Origin: Halomonas alkalisoli
GTDB lineage: Bacteria > Pseudomonadota > Gammaproteobacteria > Pseudomonadales > Halomonadaceae
Length of the DNA: 64,000 bases
Direction: 5' to 3'
Assembly: GCF_021412585.1 (NCBI RefSeq)
Contig: NZ_JAKCMI010000037.1
Span: 203,734 to 267,733, forward strand
The position numbers were made by a program, and so were the translations under genes. Below, in pieces: positions 30,059 to 39,853 of the stretch (its first letter is position 1; each line of letters opens with the position of its first letter). The notes beneath the pieces were generated by a model. It was not told the origin of the DNA. It did not search any database and was given only the letters and a program-made list of their open reading frames with translations.

Positions 30059-30397
30059 TCAAGAAGAGGTCGATTCGGCAACCGGCAGCAGGGCATCGAG
30101 ACCGGCGACCCTGGTCAACCTGAGCAAGGGCTCGGAGAGACGTACCGCATCAATCTGGATGCCGGCCCCGCGGGCGCACCGGGTCCACTCCAGCAATACA
30201 CTGAGCGCCGCGCTGCTGACCCGCTCGACGCCATGCAGGTCCAGCTCCAGTCGGGAACCGGCCGACTGCGAGACCAGCCAGCCGCTACCGGCTTCGGCAA
30301 GCTGAGCCGCCATGTCGAAATCGACATCGCCGGTCACGGCCAGCCTGGCGGGGCTGGCCTCGAGACGGACACCCCCACGGTCGAGCAGCAGGCTCAT
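30059..30397 (-). CDS. mlaB: Lipid asymmetry transporter STAS subunit MlaB
   Basis: Cytoplasmic STAS-domain protein that regulates the MlaFE ABC core. It has 112 residues with the typical ELDLHGVERVSSAALSVLLEW helix-capping motif. The ATG overlaps the mlaC stop (ATGA). A 123-base gap with no clear feature separates it from ibaG. Confidence 0.92.
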   Translation of the reverse strand: MSLLLDRGGVRLEASPARLAVTGDVDFDMAAQLAEAGSGWLVSQSAGSRLELDLHGVERVSSAALSVLLEWTRCARGAGIQIDAVRLSEPLLRLTRVAGLDALLPVAESTSS

Positions 30398-31071
30398 TCA
30401 CTGCCGCCTTCTTCGAGCTCGTCGGCAGCCAGCTCCGGCGACCAGCTGTCGATCACGGCATCGTAATCGCGGTTGTGATCGCGCATGGCCTGGTCGAACT
30501 GATTGCGGAACGTCAGCCCCAGGTTGATGCCGTTCACGATGACATTGACCACCTTCCACTGACCATCCGAGAGGCGCAGGGTATAGCTGACGGGGTAGAC
30601 GGTGCCATCGACCGCGACCACCTCCATGGCCACGCTCGCCTGATCTTCATGACGCGGCGGCCGCTGACTGTCCAGCACCCGCAGCTCGCGATAGTCGAAG
30701 GTCACCAGGCCCTTGGTGTAGGTATCGATCAGCGTCTGGCGGAAGGTATTGACGAAGCGGGAGCGCTGCTGGGGCGTGGCGTTCTGGAAATAGCGCCCCA
30801 TCACGCTTGCCCCGATGTAGCGAAAGTCGGCAATCTCATCCAGGCTCTCGTCGACCAATGCCTTCAGTTCATTCACATTGGCCGCAAAGTAATCTTCCCG
30901 CCCCTCTATCTGGCCCATCATCTCGTTGATGCTGTCGCGAATCACCTGCTCCGGGCTGCGCTCCGGCTCGGCCTTGGCCGACAGCGAGAACAGCGCCAGG
31001 CACAACCCGACCACCAGCAGACGAAGGAGAGTATGGGAGCTAGACATCAATGTCTTGGCTTGACCTGTCAT
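30394..31071 (-). CDS. mlaC: Periplasmic phospholipid shuttle MlaC
   Basis: Periplasmic lipid-binding protein carrying phospholipid between MlaA/OmpC and the MlaFEDB complex. It has 225 residues with a signal peptide ending SLSAKA. Conserved parts are YFAANVNELKALVDESL, FRYIGASVMGRYFQNATPQQ and WKVVNVIVNGINLGLTFRNQF. The start at ATG 31071 has GAGG 7 nt upstream; ATG 31047 is possible. Confidence 0.94.
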   Translation of the reverse strand: MTGQAKTLMSSSHTLLRLLVVGLCLALFSLSAKAEPERSPEQVIRDSINEMMGQIEGREDYFAANVNELKALVDESLDEIADFRYIGASVMGRYFQNATPQQRSRFVNTFRQTLIDTYTKGLVTFDYRELRVLDSQRPPRHEDQASVAMEVVAVDGTVYPVSYTLRLSDGQWKVVNVIVNGINLGLTFRNQFDQAMRDHNRDYDAVIDSWSPELAADELEEGGSE

Positions 31072-31120
31072 GGGCTGACCTCTAACGAAACGATGATTGA
31101 GTGATGCAAGGCAAGGGCCT

Positions 31121-31585
31121 CTAGTCGCTGACCATATTGGACACGAATTGCTGGATGAGTTCTTCCAGCACCATGGCAGACTGGGTGTCGCGGATGGTAT
31201 CGCCATCGGCAAGGGTCTCCGGATCACCCCCTACCGTGAGTCCGATGTACTGCTCACCGAGCAGGCCGGCAGTGAGAATCGCCGCGGTAGTGTCGCGGGC
31301 TAACTGACCCTCGAGCTCGCCGTCGAGCTCCAGCACCACGCGGGCATCGTACCAGTCGGTATCGAGCTCGATGGCGGTGACTCGACCCACTGTCACCCCC
31401 GCCATGGTGACTCGGGCGCGCGGCTTGAGGCTGCCGATATTGGCAAAGTTGGCCTCGAGCCGGAAGGTATCCCCCGGCACGGTGAAGGCCATGCCACTGA
31501 CCCGCATCCCCAGGAACAGGAGCCCGAGGATGCCCGCCAGCATGAACAGGCCGACACCCAGCTCCATCGTCTTGCTGCGTTTCAT
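31121..31585 (-). CDS. mlaD: MCE-domain lipid transport protein MlaD
   Basis: Inner-membrane anchored MCE protein that forms a hexameric ring on MlaFE. It has 154 residues: membrane helix (ELGVGLFMLAGILGLLFLGM), then the MCE domain (RLEANFANIGSLKPRARVTMAGVTVGRV) and GLLGEQYIGL near the centre. GGAGAG precedes ATG 31585. Confidence 0.95.
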   Translation of the reverse strand: MKRSKTMELGVGLFMLAGILGLLFLGMRVSGMAFTVPGDTFRLEANFANIGSLKPRARVTMAGVTVGRVTAIELDTDWYDARVVLELDGELEGQLARDTTAAILTAGLLGEQYIGLTVGGDPETLADGDTIRDTQSAMVLEELIQQFVSNMVSD

Positions 31586-31622
31586 TCCGTCTCTCCGAAC
31601 GTCAAAACAAGCCTTCCCGTCA

Positions 31623-32405
31623 TCAGGAAAATCCTCCAAACATCAGCGCGGTGAGCACGAAATCCAGGCCGAGCACCGCCAGCGAGGAGTAGACCACCGT
31701 TCGTGTGGTCGCCCGCGAGATACCTTCCGAGGTGGGCACCAGATCGTAGCCCTGAAATACCGCGATCCAGGTGACCACCAGGGCGAAGACAACACTCTTG
31801 ACCATGCCATTGCCCACGTCGCCGACAAAATCGACGCTGGCCTGCATGTTGCCCCAGTAGGAGCCTTCGAAGACCCCCAGCCACTCGACACCCACCAGGT
31901 ACCCACCGTAGATACCGACCACGCTGAAACCGACGGTGAGCAGCGGCAGCGCCACGAAACCGGCCCATAGCCTGGGGGCCACTACCCGTCGCAGCGGGTC
32001 GACGCCAATCATCTCCATGCTGGTGAGCTGCTCGGTGGCCTTCATCAGGCCGATCTCGGCGGTCAACGCCGAGCCGGCCCGGCCGGCAAACAGCAGTGCG
32101 GCAACCACGGGAGAGAGTTCACGCAGCAGAGAGAGCGCCACCATCTGCCCCAGCGCCTGTTCGGCGCCGAAATCGACCAGCAGGGTGTACCCCTGCAGGG
32201 CCAGCACCATGCCGATGAAGAGCCCCGAGACCAGCACGATGGCCAGCGACAGCACGCCGACGAAATGCACCTGCCGCAGCCACAGGTACCAGCCCTCCCG
32301 CGATGGCACACCAACGGCCGACTGGGCCAGGAATTGCCCCGCCCGGCCCAGGGCTTCGAGCACTTCGCAACCGCGACGCCCCAGGCTCACGATTCGCCCG
32401 ATCAT
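31623..32405 (-). CDS. mlaE: ABC permease MlaE
   Basis: Multipass inner-membrane permease of the Mla phospholipid ABC transporter (DUF140/MlaE family). It has 260 residues with [30 protein letters not shown] and [35 protein letters not shown], the family's coupling helix. The ATG overlaps the mlaF stop by four bases. Confidence 0.96.
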   Translation of the reverse strand: MIGRIVSLGRRGCEVLEALGRAGQFLAQSAVGVPSREGWYLWLRQVHFVGVLSLAIVLVSGLFIGMVLALQGYTLLVDFGAEQALGQMVALSLLRELSPVVAALLFAGRAGSALTAEIGLMKATEQLTSMEMIGVDPLRRVVAPRLWAGFVALPLLTVGFSVVGIYGGYLVGVEWLGVFEGSYWGNMQASVDFVGDVGNGMVKSVVFALVVTWIAVFQGYDLVPTSEGISRATTRTVVYSSLAVLGLDFVLTALMFGGFS

Positions 32406-33214
32406 GAACGCTTCTCCATGTTGAGGATGTCGCTGAAGAAATCGGTCGCCGGATAGTGGAAGGGCACCGGCCCGTCGGGCTCCCCATGGACGAATTGACT
32501 GACCCGCGGATCCTCATCCACATCCAGCGAGTCCGGCGTACCGTGGGCCATGACCCGGCCGTCGGAAATCACGTAGACATAGTCGGCTATGGACAGTGTT
32601 TCCTGGATATCGTGTGACACCACGATGGCCGTCAGTCCCAGCGCATCGTTGAGCCGCTTGATCAGCTGTACCAGGACGCCCTTGGAAATGGGATCCTGCC
32701 CCACGAAGGGCTCATCGTAGAGAATCAGCTCGGGGTCCAGGGCAATCGCTCGGGCCAGGGCAACCCGGCGGGCCATGCCCCCGGAGAGCTCGGACGGCAT
32801 CAGGTCGCGCGCGCCGCGCAGCCCGACTGCCTGCAGCTTCATCAGCGCCACGTCACGGATCATCGCCTCGGGCAGGTCGGTGTGCACCCGGAGGGGAAAG
32901 GCCACGTTCTCGAACACGCTGAGATCGGAGAAGAGCGCACCGCTCTGGAACAGCATGCCCATCCGGCGCCGCAGCCGGAACAGTGCCTTGCGCGACAGGG
33001 CATGCACATCCTCGCCGTCGATCCTGACGCGGCCCTCATCGGGAGCGAGCTGTCCGCCGATCAGCTTGAGCAGGGTCGTCTTGCCCGTGCCGCTGGGACC
33101 CAGGATGGCGGTAATCTTGCCCCGCGGGATCTGCAGCTCCACGCCACGGAAGATATCCTTCTCCCCCCGGGCAAAATGCAGACCCTCCACCACCACGAAG
33201 GGGGAATCGGTCAT
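32402..33214 (-). CDS. mlaF: ABC ATPase MlaF
   Basis: ATPase of the Mla phospholipid transporter. It has 270 residues with Walker [13 protein letters not shown], signature [14 protein letters not shown] and Walker [17 protein letters not shown] 33214 is chosen over a longer frame into the intergenic region. It is first gene of a minus-strand series that continues through mlaEDCB, ibaG, murA, hisG and hisD with no strong internal terminator. Confidence 0.96.
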   Translation of the reverse strand: MTDSPFVVVEGLHFARGEKDIFRGVELQIPRGKITAILGPSGTGKTTLLKLIGGQLAPDEGRVRIDGEDVHALSRKALFRLRRRMGMLFQSGALFSDLSVFENVAFPLRVHTDLPEAMIRDVALMKLQAVGLRGARDLMPSELSGGMARRVALARAIALDPELILYDEPFVGQDPISKGVLVQLIKRLNDALGLTAIVVSHDIQETLSIADYVYVISDGRVMAHGTPDSLDVDEDPRVSQFVHGEPDGPVPFHYPATDFFSDILNMEKRS

Positions 33215-33291
33215 TGCGGATGTCCATCGAAAAATTATCGAACATCGTATCCTAACCAGGCCGCAGGGCGCCAGCCCAACCCCGGCCGCAC

Positions 33292-33320
33292 TTGCACACT
33301 GGCCCGCCAGCACGTCTAAT
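33292..33320 (+). promoter_or_regulatory. Candidate yrbG promoter
   Basis: TTGCAC (33292-33297), 17-base spacer, TCTAAT (33315-33320), 35 bases before the yrbG start. The -10 matches five of six consensus bases. Confidence 0.5.
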
Positions 33321-33355
33321 ATGCGCCTCCTCAACGCCTCGGCCCTGTCCTACTC

Positions 33356-34303
33356 ATGCTGATACCCCTGCTCATGGTCATCGCCGGACTCATCGCCCTG
33401 GTCTGGAGTGCCGATCGTTTCGTCGGCGCGGCCGCGGCCACCGCCCGCGGCACCGGCCTGAGCACCCTGCTGATCGGCATGACCGTGGTGGCACTGGGCA
33501 CCTCCGCCCCGGAAATGGTCGTGGCGGTATTCGCCGCCCTGGACGGCATTCCCGACCTGGCCACCGGCAACGCCCTGGGCTCGAATATCGCCAATATCGG
33601 CCTCGTACTCGGCGTCACGGCACTGGTACGACCGATCCCCGTGCCCTTCTCGCTGGTGCGGCGCGAACTGCCGCTGCTGCTGGGTGCCACCGGCATGGCC
33701 GGATATGCCCTGGCCAACGGCATCCTCGGACGCTTCGATGCACTCTTCCTCGCCCTGCTGCTGATCTTCAGCCTGTGGTGGCTGGTGCGCGCCGATACAC
33801 CGGACGCCGTCCCGGTGGGAGAGATACCCGATCTGCCACTGCCGCGGGCACTCTGCTGGCTGGCCGGCACCCTGCTGCTGCTGATGCTCAGCTCCCGCAT
33901 ACTGGTCTGGGGTGCCAGCGAGCTGGCCCAGGGCATGGGCGTCAGCGACCTGATCATCGGCCTCACCGTCGTGGCCATCGGCACCAGCCTTCCGGAGCTT
34001 GCCGCCTGCGTGGCCAGCGCCCTCAAGGGGCACCATGAGCTGGCGATCGGCAATGTCATCGGCTCGAACCTGTTCAACCTGCTGGCAGTGCTGCCCATTC
34101 CCGCCCTGCTCGCACCCGGACCAATCGATGCGGCAGCGGCCAGCCGCGACTATCCCGTCATGCTGCTGCTGACCCTGGCCATGGCCATGCTGCTGCTGTG
34201 GCAGCGCCAGGGCCGCCTCACACGACTGCCGGCCGGCCTGCTGCTGGCGGCTTATCTCGGCTACCTGGGCTGGCTGGCGCTTGCCGGCAACGGCAGCCCT
34301 TGA
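33356..34303 (+). CDS. yrbG: Sodium/calcium exchanger family protein YrbG (CaCA)
   Basis: A 315-residue, roughly ten-helix membrane antiporter of the CaCA family. The two inverted alpha repeats are plain: GTSAPEMVVA...GNALGSNIANIGLVLG in the first half and GTSLPELAACVAS...GNVIGSNLFNLL in the second. The substrate in bacteria is likely Na+/Ca2+ but was not shown for this protein. Its place ahead of kdsD matches E. coli yrbG. Confidence 0.9.
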   Translation: MLIPLLMVIAGLIALVWSADRFVGAAAATARGTGLSTLLIGMTVVALGTSAPEMVVAVFAALDGIPDLATGNALGSNIANIGLVLGVTALVRPIPVPFSLVRRELPLLLGATGMAGYALANGILGRFDALFLALLLIFSLWWLVRADTPDAVPVGEIPDLPLPRALCWLAGTLLLLMLSSRILVWGASELAQGMGVSDLIIGLTVVAIGTSLPELAACVASALKGHHELAIGNVIGSNLFNLLAVLPIPALLAPGPIDAAAASRDYPVMLLLTLAMAMLLLWQRQGRLTRLPAGLLLAAYLGYLGWLALAGNGSP

Positions 34304-34335
34304 GTGAAACGCCACAACGGGCAACAATCATCGCC

Positions 34336-35349
34336 ATGACCATCGACACCTCTTCACCCCAGCCTGTCGACCCAGCCAACGGTGCATCGCCACTGCGGGA
34401 CAGTGCGCGCCGCACCCTGGAGGTCGAACAGCAGGCCATCGCCGCGCTTGCCGACCGCCTGGACAGCCAGTTCGATCGCGCCTGCGAACTGATGCTCGCC
34501 TGCCAGGGGCGGGTGGTCGTCACCGGCATGGGGAAATCCGGCCATATTGCCGGCAAGATCGCGGCGACCCTGGCCAGCACCGGCACGCCCGCCTTCTTCG
34601 TCCACCCCGGCGAGGCCAGCCATGGCGATCTCGGCATGATCACCCCCGGAGACGTGGTGCTGGCCCTCTCCAACTCCGGCGAAACCGGCGAGGTCACCGC
34701 GATCCTGCCGCTGCTCAAGCGCCTGGGCACACCGCTGATCAGCATGACGGGGCGCCCCGATTCGACGCTGGCGCGCCACGCCGACGCCCACCTGGATGCC
34801 GGCGTCGCCCGGGAGGCCTGTCCGCTTGACCTGGCCCCCACCGCCTCGACCACGGCGGCACTCGCCCTGGGAGATGCCCTGGCCGTGGCCCTGCTGGAAG
34901 CCCGGGGCTTCACCGCCGAGGACTTCGCCCGCTCCCACCCTGGCGGCAGCCTGGGCAAGCGACTCCTGCTGCGGGTCGCCGATCTCATGCATCAGGGGGC
35001 GCGGCTGCCGAGCGTACCGCTGGGCAGCCCGCTGCGGGACGCCCTGCTGGAGATATCCCGACAGGGGCTCGGCTTCACCTGCGTGGTCGATAAGCAGAAT
35101 CACCTGATCGGCGTCTACACCGATGGCGACCTGCGCCGCACCCTGGACCAGCACAACGACCTGAGCCAACTGACGGTCGATGACGTGATGACCCGTCCCG
35201 GCAAGCGCATCGCCCCCGACCTGCTGGCCGCCGAGGCAGTTCGCGTCATGGAGGACAACCTGATCACGGCCCTGGCCGTGGTCGACGACGAGGGGCACCC
35301 GGTCGGCGCCCTGCACATGCACGATCTGCTGCGCAGCGGCGTGATCTGA
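34336..35349 (+). CDS. kdsD: D-arabinose 5-phosphate isomerase KdsD
   Basis: Converts ribulose 5-phosphate to arabinose 5-phosphate, the first step of KDO synthesis. It has 337 residues: SIS domain at about 45-180 (VVTGMGKSGHIAGKIAATLASTGTPAFFVHPGEASHGDLG), catalytic SHPGGSLGKRLL, then two CBS domains (GVYTDGDLRRTLD, ALHMHDLLRSGVI). The start is ATG 34336; ribosome site is weak. Confidence 0.95.
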   Translation: MTIDTSSPQPVDPANGASPLRDSARRTLEVEQQAIAALADRLDSQFDRACELMLACQGRVVVTGMGKSGHIAGKIAATLASTGTPAFFVHPGEASHGDLGMITPGDVVLALSNSGETGEVTAILPLLKRLGTPLISMTGRPDSTLARHADAHLDAGVAREACPLDLAPTASTTAALALGDALAVALLEARGFTAEDFARSHPGGSLGKRLLLRVADLMHQGARLPSVPLGSPLRDALLEISRQGLGFTCVVDKQNHLIGVYTDGDLRRTLDQHNDLSQLTVDDVMTRPGKRIAPDLLAAEAVRVMEDNLITALAVVDDEGHPVGALHMHDLLRSGVI

Positions 35350-35358
35350 CGACCCATC

Positions 35359-35400
35359 GAACCTCTGATTTTTTGAACCTCTGACCTTTTGAACCATTAA
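35359..35400 (+). repeat. Three-unit 16-bp tandem repeat between kdsD and kdsC
   Basis: Two full near-identical 16-base units, GAACCTCTGATTTTTT and GAACCTCTGACCTTTT, followed by a truncated third unit GAACC at 35391 that runs into the kdsC ribosome site AAGGAG. It fills most of the 60-base gap. Confidence 0.8.
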
Positions 35401-35409
35401 GGAGAGCCC

Positions 35410-35967
35410 ATGGCTCTGGCAACCCCGATCAACGACCCCCGCCTCCTCGACCGTCTGCGCCAGATCCGTCTACTGGCCCTCGATGTCGATGGGGTACTGA
35501 CCGACGGTCGCCTCTATTTCCAGGCCGACGGCGTGGAGATCAAGGCATTCCACACCCAGGACGGACTGGGCATCAAGCTGCTGCGCCGCGCCGGCATCCA
35601 GGTCGCCCTGTTGACGGGCCGTGACTCTCCCATGGTCAGCCATCGCGCCGCGTCACTGGGCATCGACCACGTCTTCCAGGGCTGCCAGGACAAGCTGGCC
35701 ACCCTGCGCGAGCTCTGCCGGCGCAAGGACCTCTCCCTGGAGCAGGTCGCCTACTGCGGCGACGACCTCCCCGACCTGGCCGCCATCCAGCGTGCCGGCA
35801 TCGGCATCACGGTGCCCGGGGCCCCGCCCTATATCCACTCCCTGGCCGACTGGATCACCACGCGCAGCGGTGGCCACGGGGCCGTTCGCGAGATCTGCGA
35901 TACCTTGCTCGAAGCCCAGGGTCACCGGGACGCACTGGTCGACACCTACCTTCACGTCCAGCACTGA
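35410..35967 (+). CDS. kdsC: KDO 8-phosphate phosphatase KdsC
   Basis: HAD phosphatase that releases KDO from KDO 8-phosphate. It has 185 residues with LLALDVDGVLTDGRLYF (nucleophile Asp), LLTGRDSPMVSHRA, and YCGDDLPDLAAIQRAGIGITV. AAGGAG precedes the ATG. Followed immediately by lptC. Confidence 0.96.
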   Translation: MALATPINDPRLLDRLRQIRLLALDVDGVLTDGRLYFQADGVEIKAFHTQDGLGIKLLRRAGIQVALLTGRDSPMVSHRAASLGIDHVFQGCQDKLATLRELCRRKDLSLEQVAYCGDDLPDLAAIQRAGIGITVPGAPPYIHSLADWITTRSGGHGAVREICDTLLEAQGHRDALVDTYLHVQH

Positions 35968-35971
35968 CCGC

Positions 35972-36595
35972 ATGCTACCCAAGCGCCTGCCCCGCCCCTC
36001 GTTTCGACTGTGGCTTCTGCTGATCCTGATTGGCCTGGGAGCACTGCTGGCGTGGCTGGCCCCCTGGCAGACCCCCTCCCCCGGCCCGGTGCCCACCGAT
36101 GAGGCCGGGGAGCCGGACTACTACCTCGAAGAGGCCAGACTGACGCGGTTCGACGCCCAGGGGCGGGCCCACCAGCGCCTGGACAGCCCGCGCCTGGTGC
36201 ATACCCCCCATGATGATGTCACCCGGGCAGTAACCCCGGTCGCCCACTTGATCGATCGAGAGGGGCGGCTCTGGATCGCCAACGGCGACGAGGGGCGGCT
36301 CGGCCCCGGGGGCAATCCACTGACGCTGACCGGCAACGCCCGCCTGTTCGCCCCGGAGGAGCGCTGGCAGCTCGATACCGACATCCTGCACTTCGATGCC
36401 GATGTCGGGCACGCCTGGAGCGACACCCCGGCACTGCTCCAGCAGCCGCCCCAACACATGCGCGGCGATCGCTTCGATGCCTGGATCCATGACAACCGGT
36501 CACGATTGACCGACAATGTTCGCGGCCACCACCCCCCGGTAGGCGCCCAGCGGGGCCAGGCCGACGCCGTCAACCCAGAGGATGTCACGCCATGA
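35972..36595 (+). CDS. lptC: LPS export protein LptC
   Basis: Bitopic inner-membrane protein linking LptB2FG to LptA. It has 207 residues with one N-terminal membrane helix (LWLLLILIGLGALLAWLAPW) and a periplasmic beta-jellyroll (EPDYYLEEARLTRFDAQGRAHQRLDSPRLVHTPHDD). The stop overlaps the lptA start (ATGA). Start is four bases after the kdsC stop. The family is divergent in sequence; context is decisive. Confidence 0.93.
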   Translation: MLPKRLPRPSFRLWLLLILIGLGALLAWLAPWQTPSPGPVPTDEAGEPDYYLEEARLTRFDAQGRAHQRLDSPRLVHTPHDDVTRAVTPVAHLIDREGRLWIANGDEGRLGPGGNPLTLTGNARLFAPEERWQLDTDILHFDADVGHAWSDTPALLQQPPQHMRGDRFDAWIHDNRSRLTDNVRGHHPPVGAQRGQADAVNPEDVTP

Positions 36596-37119
36596 AGCGA
36601 TACAAGTTCCCGACCGCCCGAATGCTGCTCACCCTGGCGCTGGTTGGCATGGCATGGGCAGGCGGTGCCGCCGTGGCCCAGCAGCGCGACGCCGATCAGC
36701 CCATCGAAGTCGAGGCCGACCAGCTCGACCTCGACGACACCGCCGGCACCGCCGTCTATACCGGCGACGTGGACATTCGCCAGGGCACCATGCGACTGAC
36801 CGGCAACCGGGTGGAGATCCGCCGCAACCAGGCCGGTGAGCTGACCCGCGCCACCGCCACCGGCGAACGCGCCTATATCGAACAGCAGCCCGATCCCGAC
36901 GAACCCGTGGTGCGTGGCTGGGGACGTACCATCGTCTACCATGTCGCCGAGCGACGGGTAGAGCTGATCGACCAGGCCGAGCTGCATCAGCGGGGCGACA
37001 CCTTCGATGGCGGCTATCTCGAATACTTCCTCGATCGCCGCGTGGTTCAGGCGCGTGCCGAGAGCGAAGGGGTCGAAGGTCGCCAGCGGATTCGCATGAC
37101 CCTGCAACCGGAGCGCTGA
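36592..37119 (+). CDS. lptA: LPS transport periplasmic protein LptA
   Basis: Periplasmic beta-jellyroll bridge protein that conveys LPS from LptC to LptD. It has 175 residues: signal peptide ending AVAQ, then [35 protein letters not shown], the OstA-like signature. It overlaps lptC by four bases. Confidence 0.95.
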   Translation: MKRYKFPTARMLLTLALVGMAWAGGAAVAQQRDADQPIEVEADQLDLDDTAGTAVYTGDVDIRQGTMRLTGNRVEIRRNQAGELTRATATGERAYIEQQPDPDEPVVRGWGRTIVYHVAERRVELIDQAELHQRGDTFDGGYLEYFLDRRVVQARAESEGVEGRQRIRMTLQPER

Positions 37120-37120
37120 T

Positions 37121-37852
<732 letters not shown>

Positions 37853-37906
37853 CGAGCCCGAGCCGGGGCAACACAACCGCTTGTTGTCAATAATTATATG
37901 GTCATG

Positions 37907-37922
37907 CGGCATGGAAATTGCG
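37907..37922 (+). promoter_or_regulatory. Candidate sigma-54 element 1 upstream of rpoN
   Basis: Reads CGGCATGGAAATTGCG. GG at 37908-37909 and GC at 37920-37921 are exactly ten bases apart, with GGCA-N-G and TTGC matching the -24/-12 consensus; the first T is C. Confidence 0.45.
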
Positions 37923-37924
37923 CA

Positions 37925-37940
37925 TGGCATGCTTATTGCA
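37925..37940 (+). promoter_or_regulatory. Sigma-54 element 2 upstream of rpoN
   Basis: Reads TGGCATGCTTATTGCA, which fits TGGCAYG-N4-TTGCW at every fixed position; GG (37926-37927) and GC (37938-37939) are ten bases apart. It would start transcription near 37951, about 65 bases before rpoN. A sigma-54 promoter in front of the sigma-54 gene suggests autoregulation. Confidence 0.65.
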
Positions 37941-38016
37941 AACAAAGCACTTGCAAGACGACCCGCAGCGGGCTAGGGTGGTTTTTTTCGGCAGATGAGC
38001 CCCTATTCTCATGGCC

Positions 38017-39429
38017 ATGAAAGCATCCTTGCAACTCCGTGTCGGCACCCAGCTGACCATGACGCCCCAGCTGCAGCAGGCGATCGCGCTGCTGCAGCTC
38101 TCGACGCTCGATCTGCGTCAGGAGATCCAGCAGGCGCTGGAAGCCAACCCCATGCTGGAGCTCGACGACGGCTTCGGCGAGCAGACCGCCGAAGAGGCCC
38201 AAGACGACGACTGGGCCAGCGAAATTCCCTCCGAACTTTCCACCGACAGCGACTGGTCGGACACCTACCCCGACCATGGCGCCAGCTCGGGCAGCGGCGA
38301 AGGACCCGACTTCGAGCGCCAGGCCGCCGGCCAGAGCCTGGCCAGCCACCTGATCTGGCAGCTGGCGATGACCGACCTGAGCGAGCGCCAGCGCCAGATC
38401 GCCGAGAGCCTGATCGATGCCGTGGACGGCACCGGCTACCTGGCGCAGCCGCTGGAAGAGATTCGCGACGGGCTGCGCCAGCAGGGCCTGGAAGGCCTGC
38501 CGACCCGGGAGGTCGAGCAGGTGCTGCTGCGCCTGCAGCAGTTCGAGCCCACTGGCGTCTTCGCCCGGGACCTGCGTGAATGCCTGATGCTGCAGCTCGC
38601 GGCACTACCCGACGACACCCCGCTGCTCCCCCAGGCCAGGCGCCTCGTGCGCCAGTTCCTCGAGGCCCTGGCCAGCGACGATCGCCGACTGCTCAAGCGC
38701 CGCCTGGGCCTGGACGATGAGGCCCTGGAGGAGGTGATCGGCCTGATTCGCTCGCTGGACCCGCGCCCGGGCAGCGAGTTCGCCGAGGTGGGTGGCAATT
38801 ACATCACCCCCGACCTGCTCGCTCGCCATGACGAGCGCGGCTGGCGCGTCGAGCTCAACGCCGACGCCCTGCCCAGGCTACGCATCCAGCCCGACTACGT
38901 GGCCCTGGTACGCCGCGCCGACAAGAGCCAGGACAACCAGTTTCTCAAGGATCACCTCCAGGAGGCGCGCTGGCTGATGAAGAGCCTGGCCAGCCGTAAC
39001 GACACCCTGCTGCGGGTCGGCCGCGAGATCATGGCCCGCCAGCTCGACTTTCTCGAGCAGGGGGAGGAGGCCATGCGGCCACTGATCCTGGCCGATATCG
39101 CCCAGGCCGTGGACATGCACGAATCGACCATCTCCCGTGTGACGACCCAGAAATTCATTCACACGCCACGCGGCGTGTTCGAACTCAAGTTCTTCTTCTC
39201 CAGCCATGTCGGCGGCGGAGAAGGCGAAGGCGACGCCTATTCCAGCACCGCGATTCGTGCCCGGATCCGCAAGCTGGTACAGGACGAGCCGCCCCGCAAG
39301 CCGCTGTCGGACAGTCGCCTGGTCGATCTGCTGGCCGAGGACGGCATCCGCGTTGCGCGGCGAACCGTCGCCAAGTACCGGGAAGCGTTGGGCATAGCCT
39401 CTTCCAGCGAGCGCAAGCGCTTTCGCTGA
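38017..39429 (+). CDS. rpoN: RNA polymerase sigma-54 factor RpoN
   Basis: Alternative sigma factor for -24/-12 promoters that need AAA+ activators. It has 470 residues: Gln-rich region I (MTPQLQQAIALLQLSTLDLRQEIQQALEANPMLE), acidic region II (about 55-105), core-binding region and the C-terminal RpoN box ARRTVAKYREALG. ATG 38017 matches the family N-terminus; ATG 38011 is two codons longer. Both have weak ribosome sites. Two sigma-54-like elements lie upstream. Confidence 0.97.
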   Translation: MKASLQLRVGTQLTMTPQLQQAIALLQLSTLDLRQEIQQALEANPMLELDDGFGEQTAEEAQDDDWASEIPSELSTDSDWSDTYPDHGASSGSGEGPDFERQAAGQSLASHLIWQLAMTDLSERQRQIAESLIDAVDGTGYLAQPLEEIRDGLRQQGLEGLPTREVEQVLLRLQQFEPTGVFARDLRECLMLQLAALPDDTPLLPQARRLVRQFLEALASDDRRLLKRRLGLDDEALEEVIGLIRSLDPRPGSEFAEVGGNYITPDLLARHDERGWRVELNADALPRLRIQPDYVALVRRADKSQDNQFLKDHLQEARWLMKSLASRNDTLLRVGREIMARQLDFLEQGEEAMRPLILADIAQAVDMHESTISRVTTQKFIHTPRGVFELKFFFSSHVGGGEGEGDAYSSTAIRARIRKLVQDEPPRKPLSDSRLVDLLAEDGIRVARRTVAKYREALGIASSSERKRFR

Positions 39430-39435
39430 CCCGAC

Positions 39436-39479
39436 ACCCCTACCTTTGGCCCTTCGCAGGAAACCGGCAAGGTAGGGGT
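39436..39479 (+). terminator. Hairpin after rpoN
   Basis: Eleven-base stem ACCCCTACCTT / AAGGTAGGGGT with a loop of about 22 bases, followed by only a short T-run. Probably a weak terminator or a transcript-end stabiliser before the hpf promoter. Confidence 0.5.
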
Positions 39480-39506
39480 TTGCAGGGCCCTAAAAAGGGT
39501 TACAAT
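39479..39506 (+). promoter_or_regulatory. Candidate hpf promoter
   Basis: TTTGCA (39479-39484), 16-base spacer, TACAAT (39501-39506), 33 bases before the hpf ATG. It could make hpf-ptsN-rapZ-npr independent of rpoN. Confidence 0.5.
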
Positions 39507-39539
39507 CGGGACACCACTCGAAGGACGAAGGAGCCTGTC

Positions 39540-39848
39540 ATGCAAGTCAATATTACCGGCCACCATGTGGAACTGACCGATGCCCTGCGTGACTACGTCA
39601 GCGAAAAACTGACCCGCGTGCAGCGCCACTACGACAACATCACCAACGTCCAGGTCACGCTTTCGGTAGAGAAGGAGCGTCAACTGGCCGCCTGCACCCT
39701 GCATGCCGCCGGCGCAGACCTTCACGCCGAAGCCATGGATCCCGACATGTACGCCGCTATTGACGCACTGACCGACAAGCTCGATCGTCAACTGGTCAAA
39801 CACAAGGAAAAGGCCCAGGCCCGCGCCCAGGGCGCCGGCATTCGCTGA
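39540..39848 (+). CDS. hpf: Short ribosome hibernation promoting factor Hpf
   Basis: A 102-residue short-type HPF that stabilises 100S ribosome dimers or idle 70S ribosomes. It begins MQVNITGHHVELTDALRDYVSEKL and has the VEKERQLAACTLHAAGADLHAEA strand region. No C-terminal dimerisation domain, so it is the gammaproteobacterial short form. AAGGAG is 6 nt before the ATG. Confidence 0.96.
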   Translation: MQVNITGHHVELTDALRDYVSEKLTRVQRHYDNITNVQVTLSVEKERQLAACTLHAAGADLHAEAMDPDMYAAIDALTDKLDRQLVKHKEKAQARAQGAGIR

Positions 39849-39853
39849 TTGCC

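Noticed and set aside
37936..37955. A third sigma-54-like TTGCA downstream at 37951
   Set aside because: The base pair that should be GG twelve bases upstream is AA, so spacing fails.
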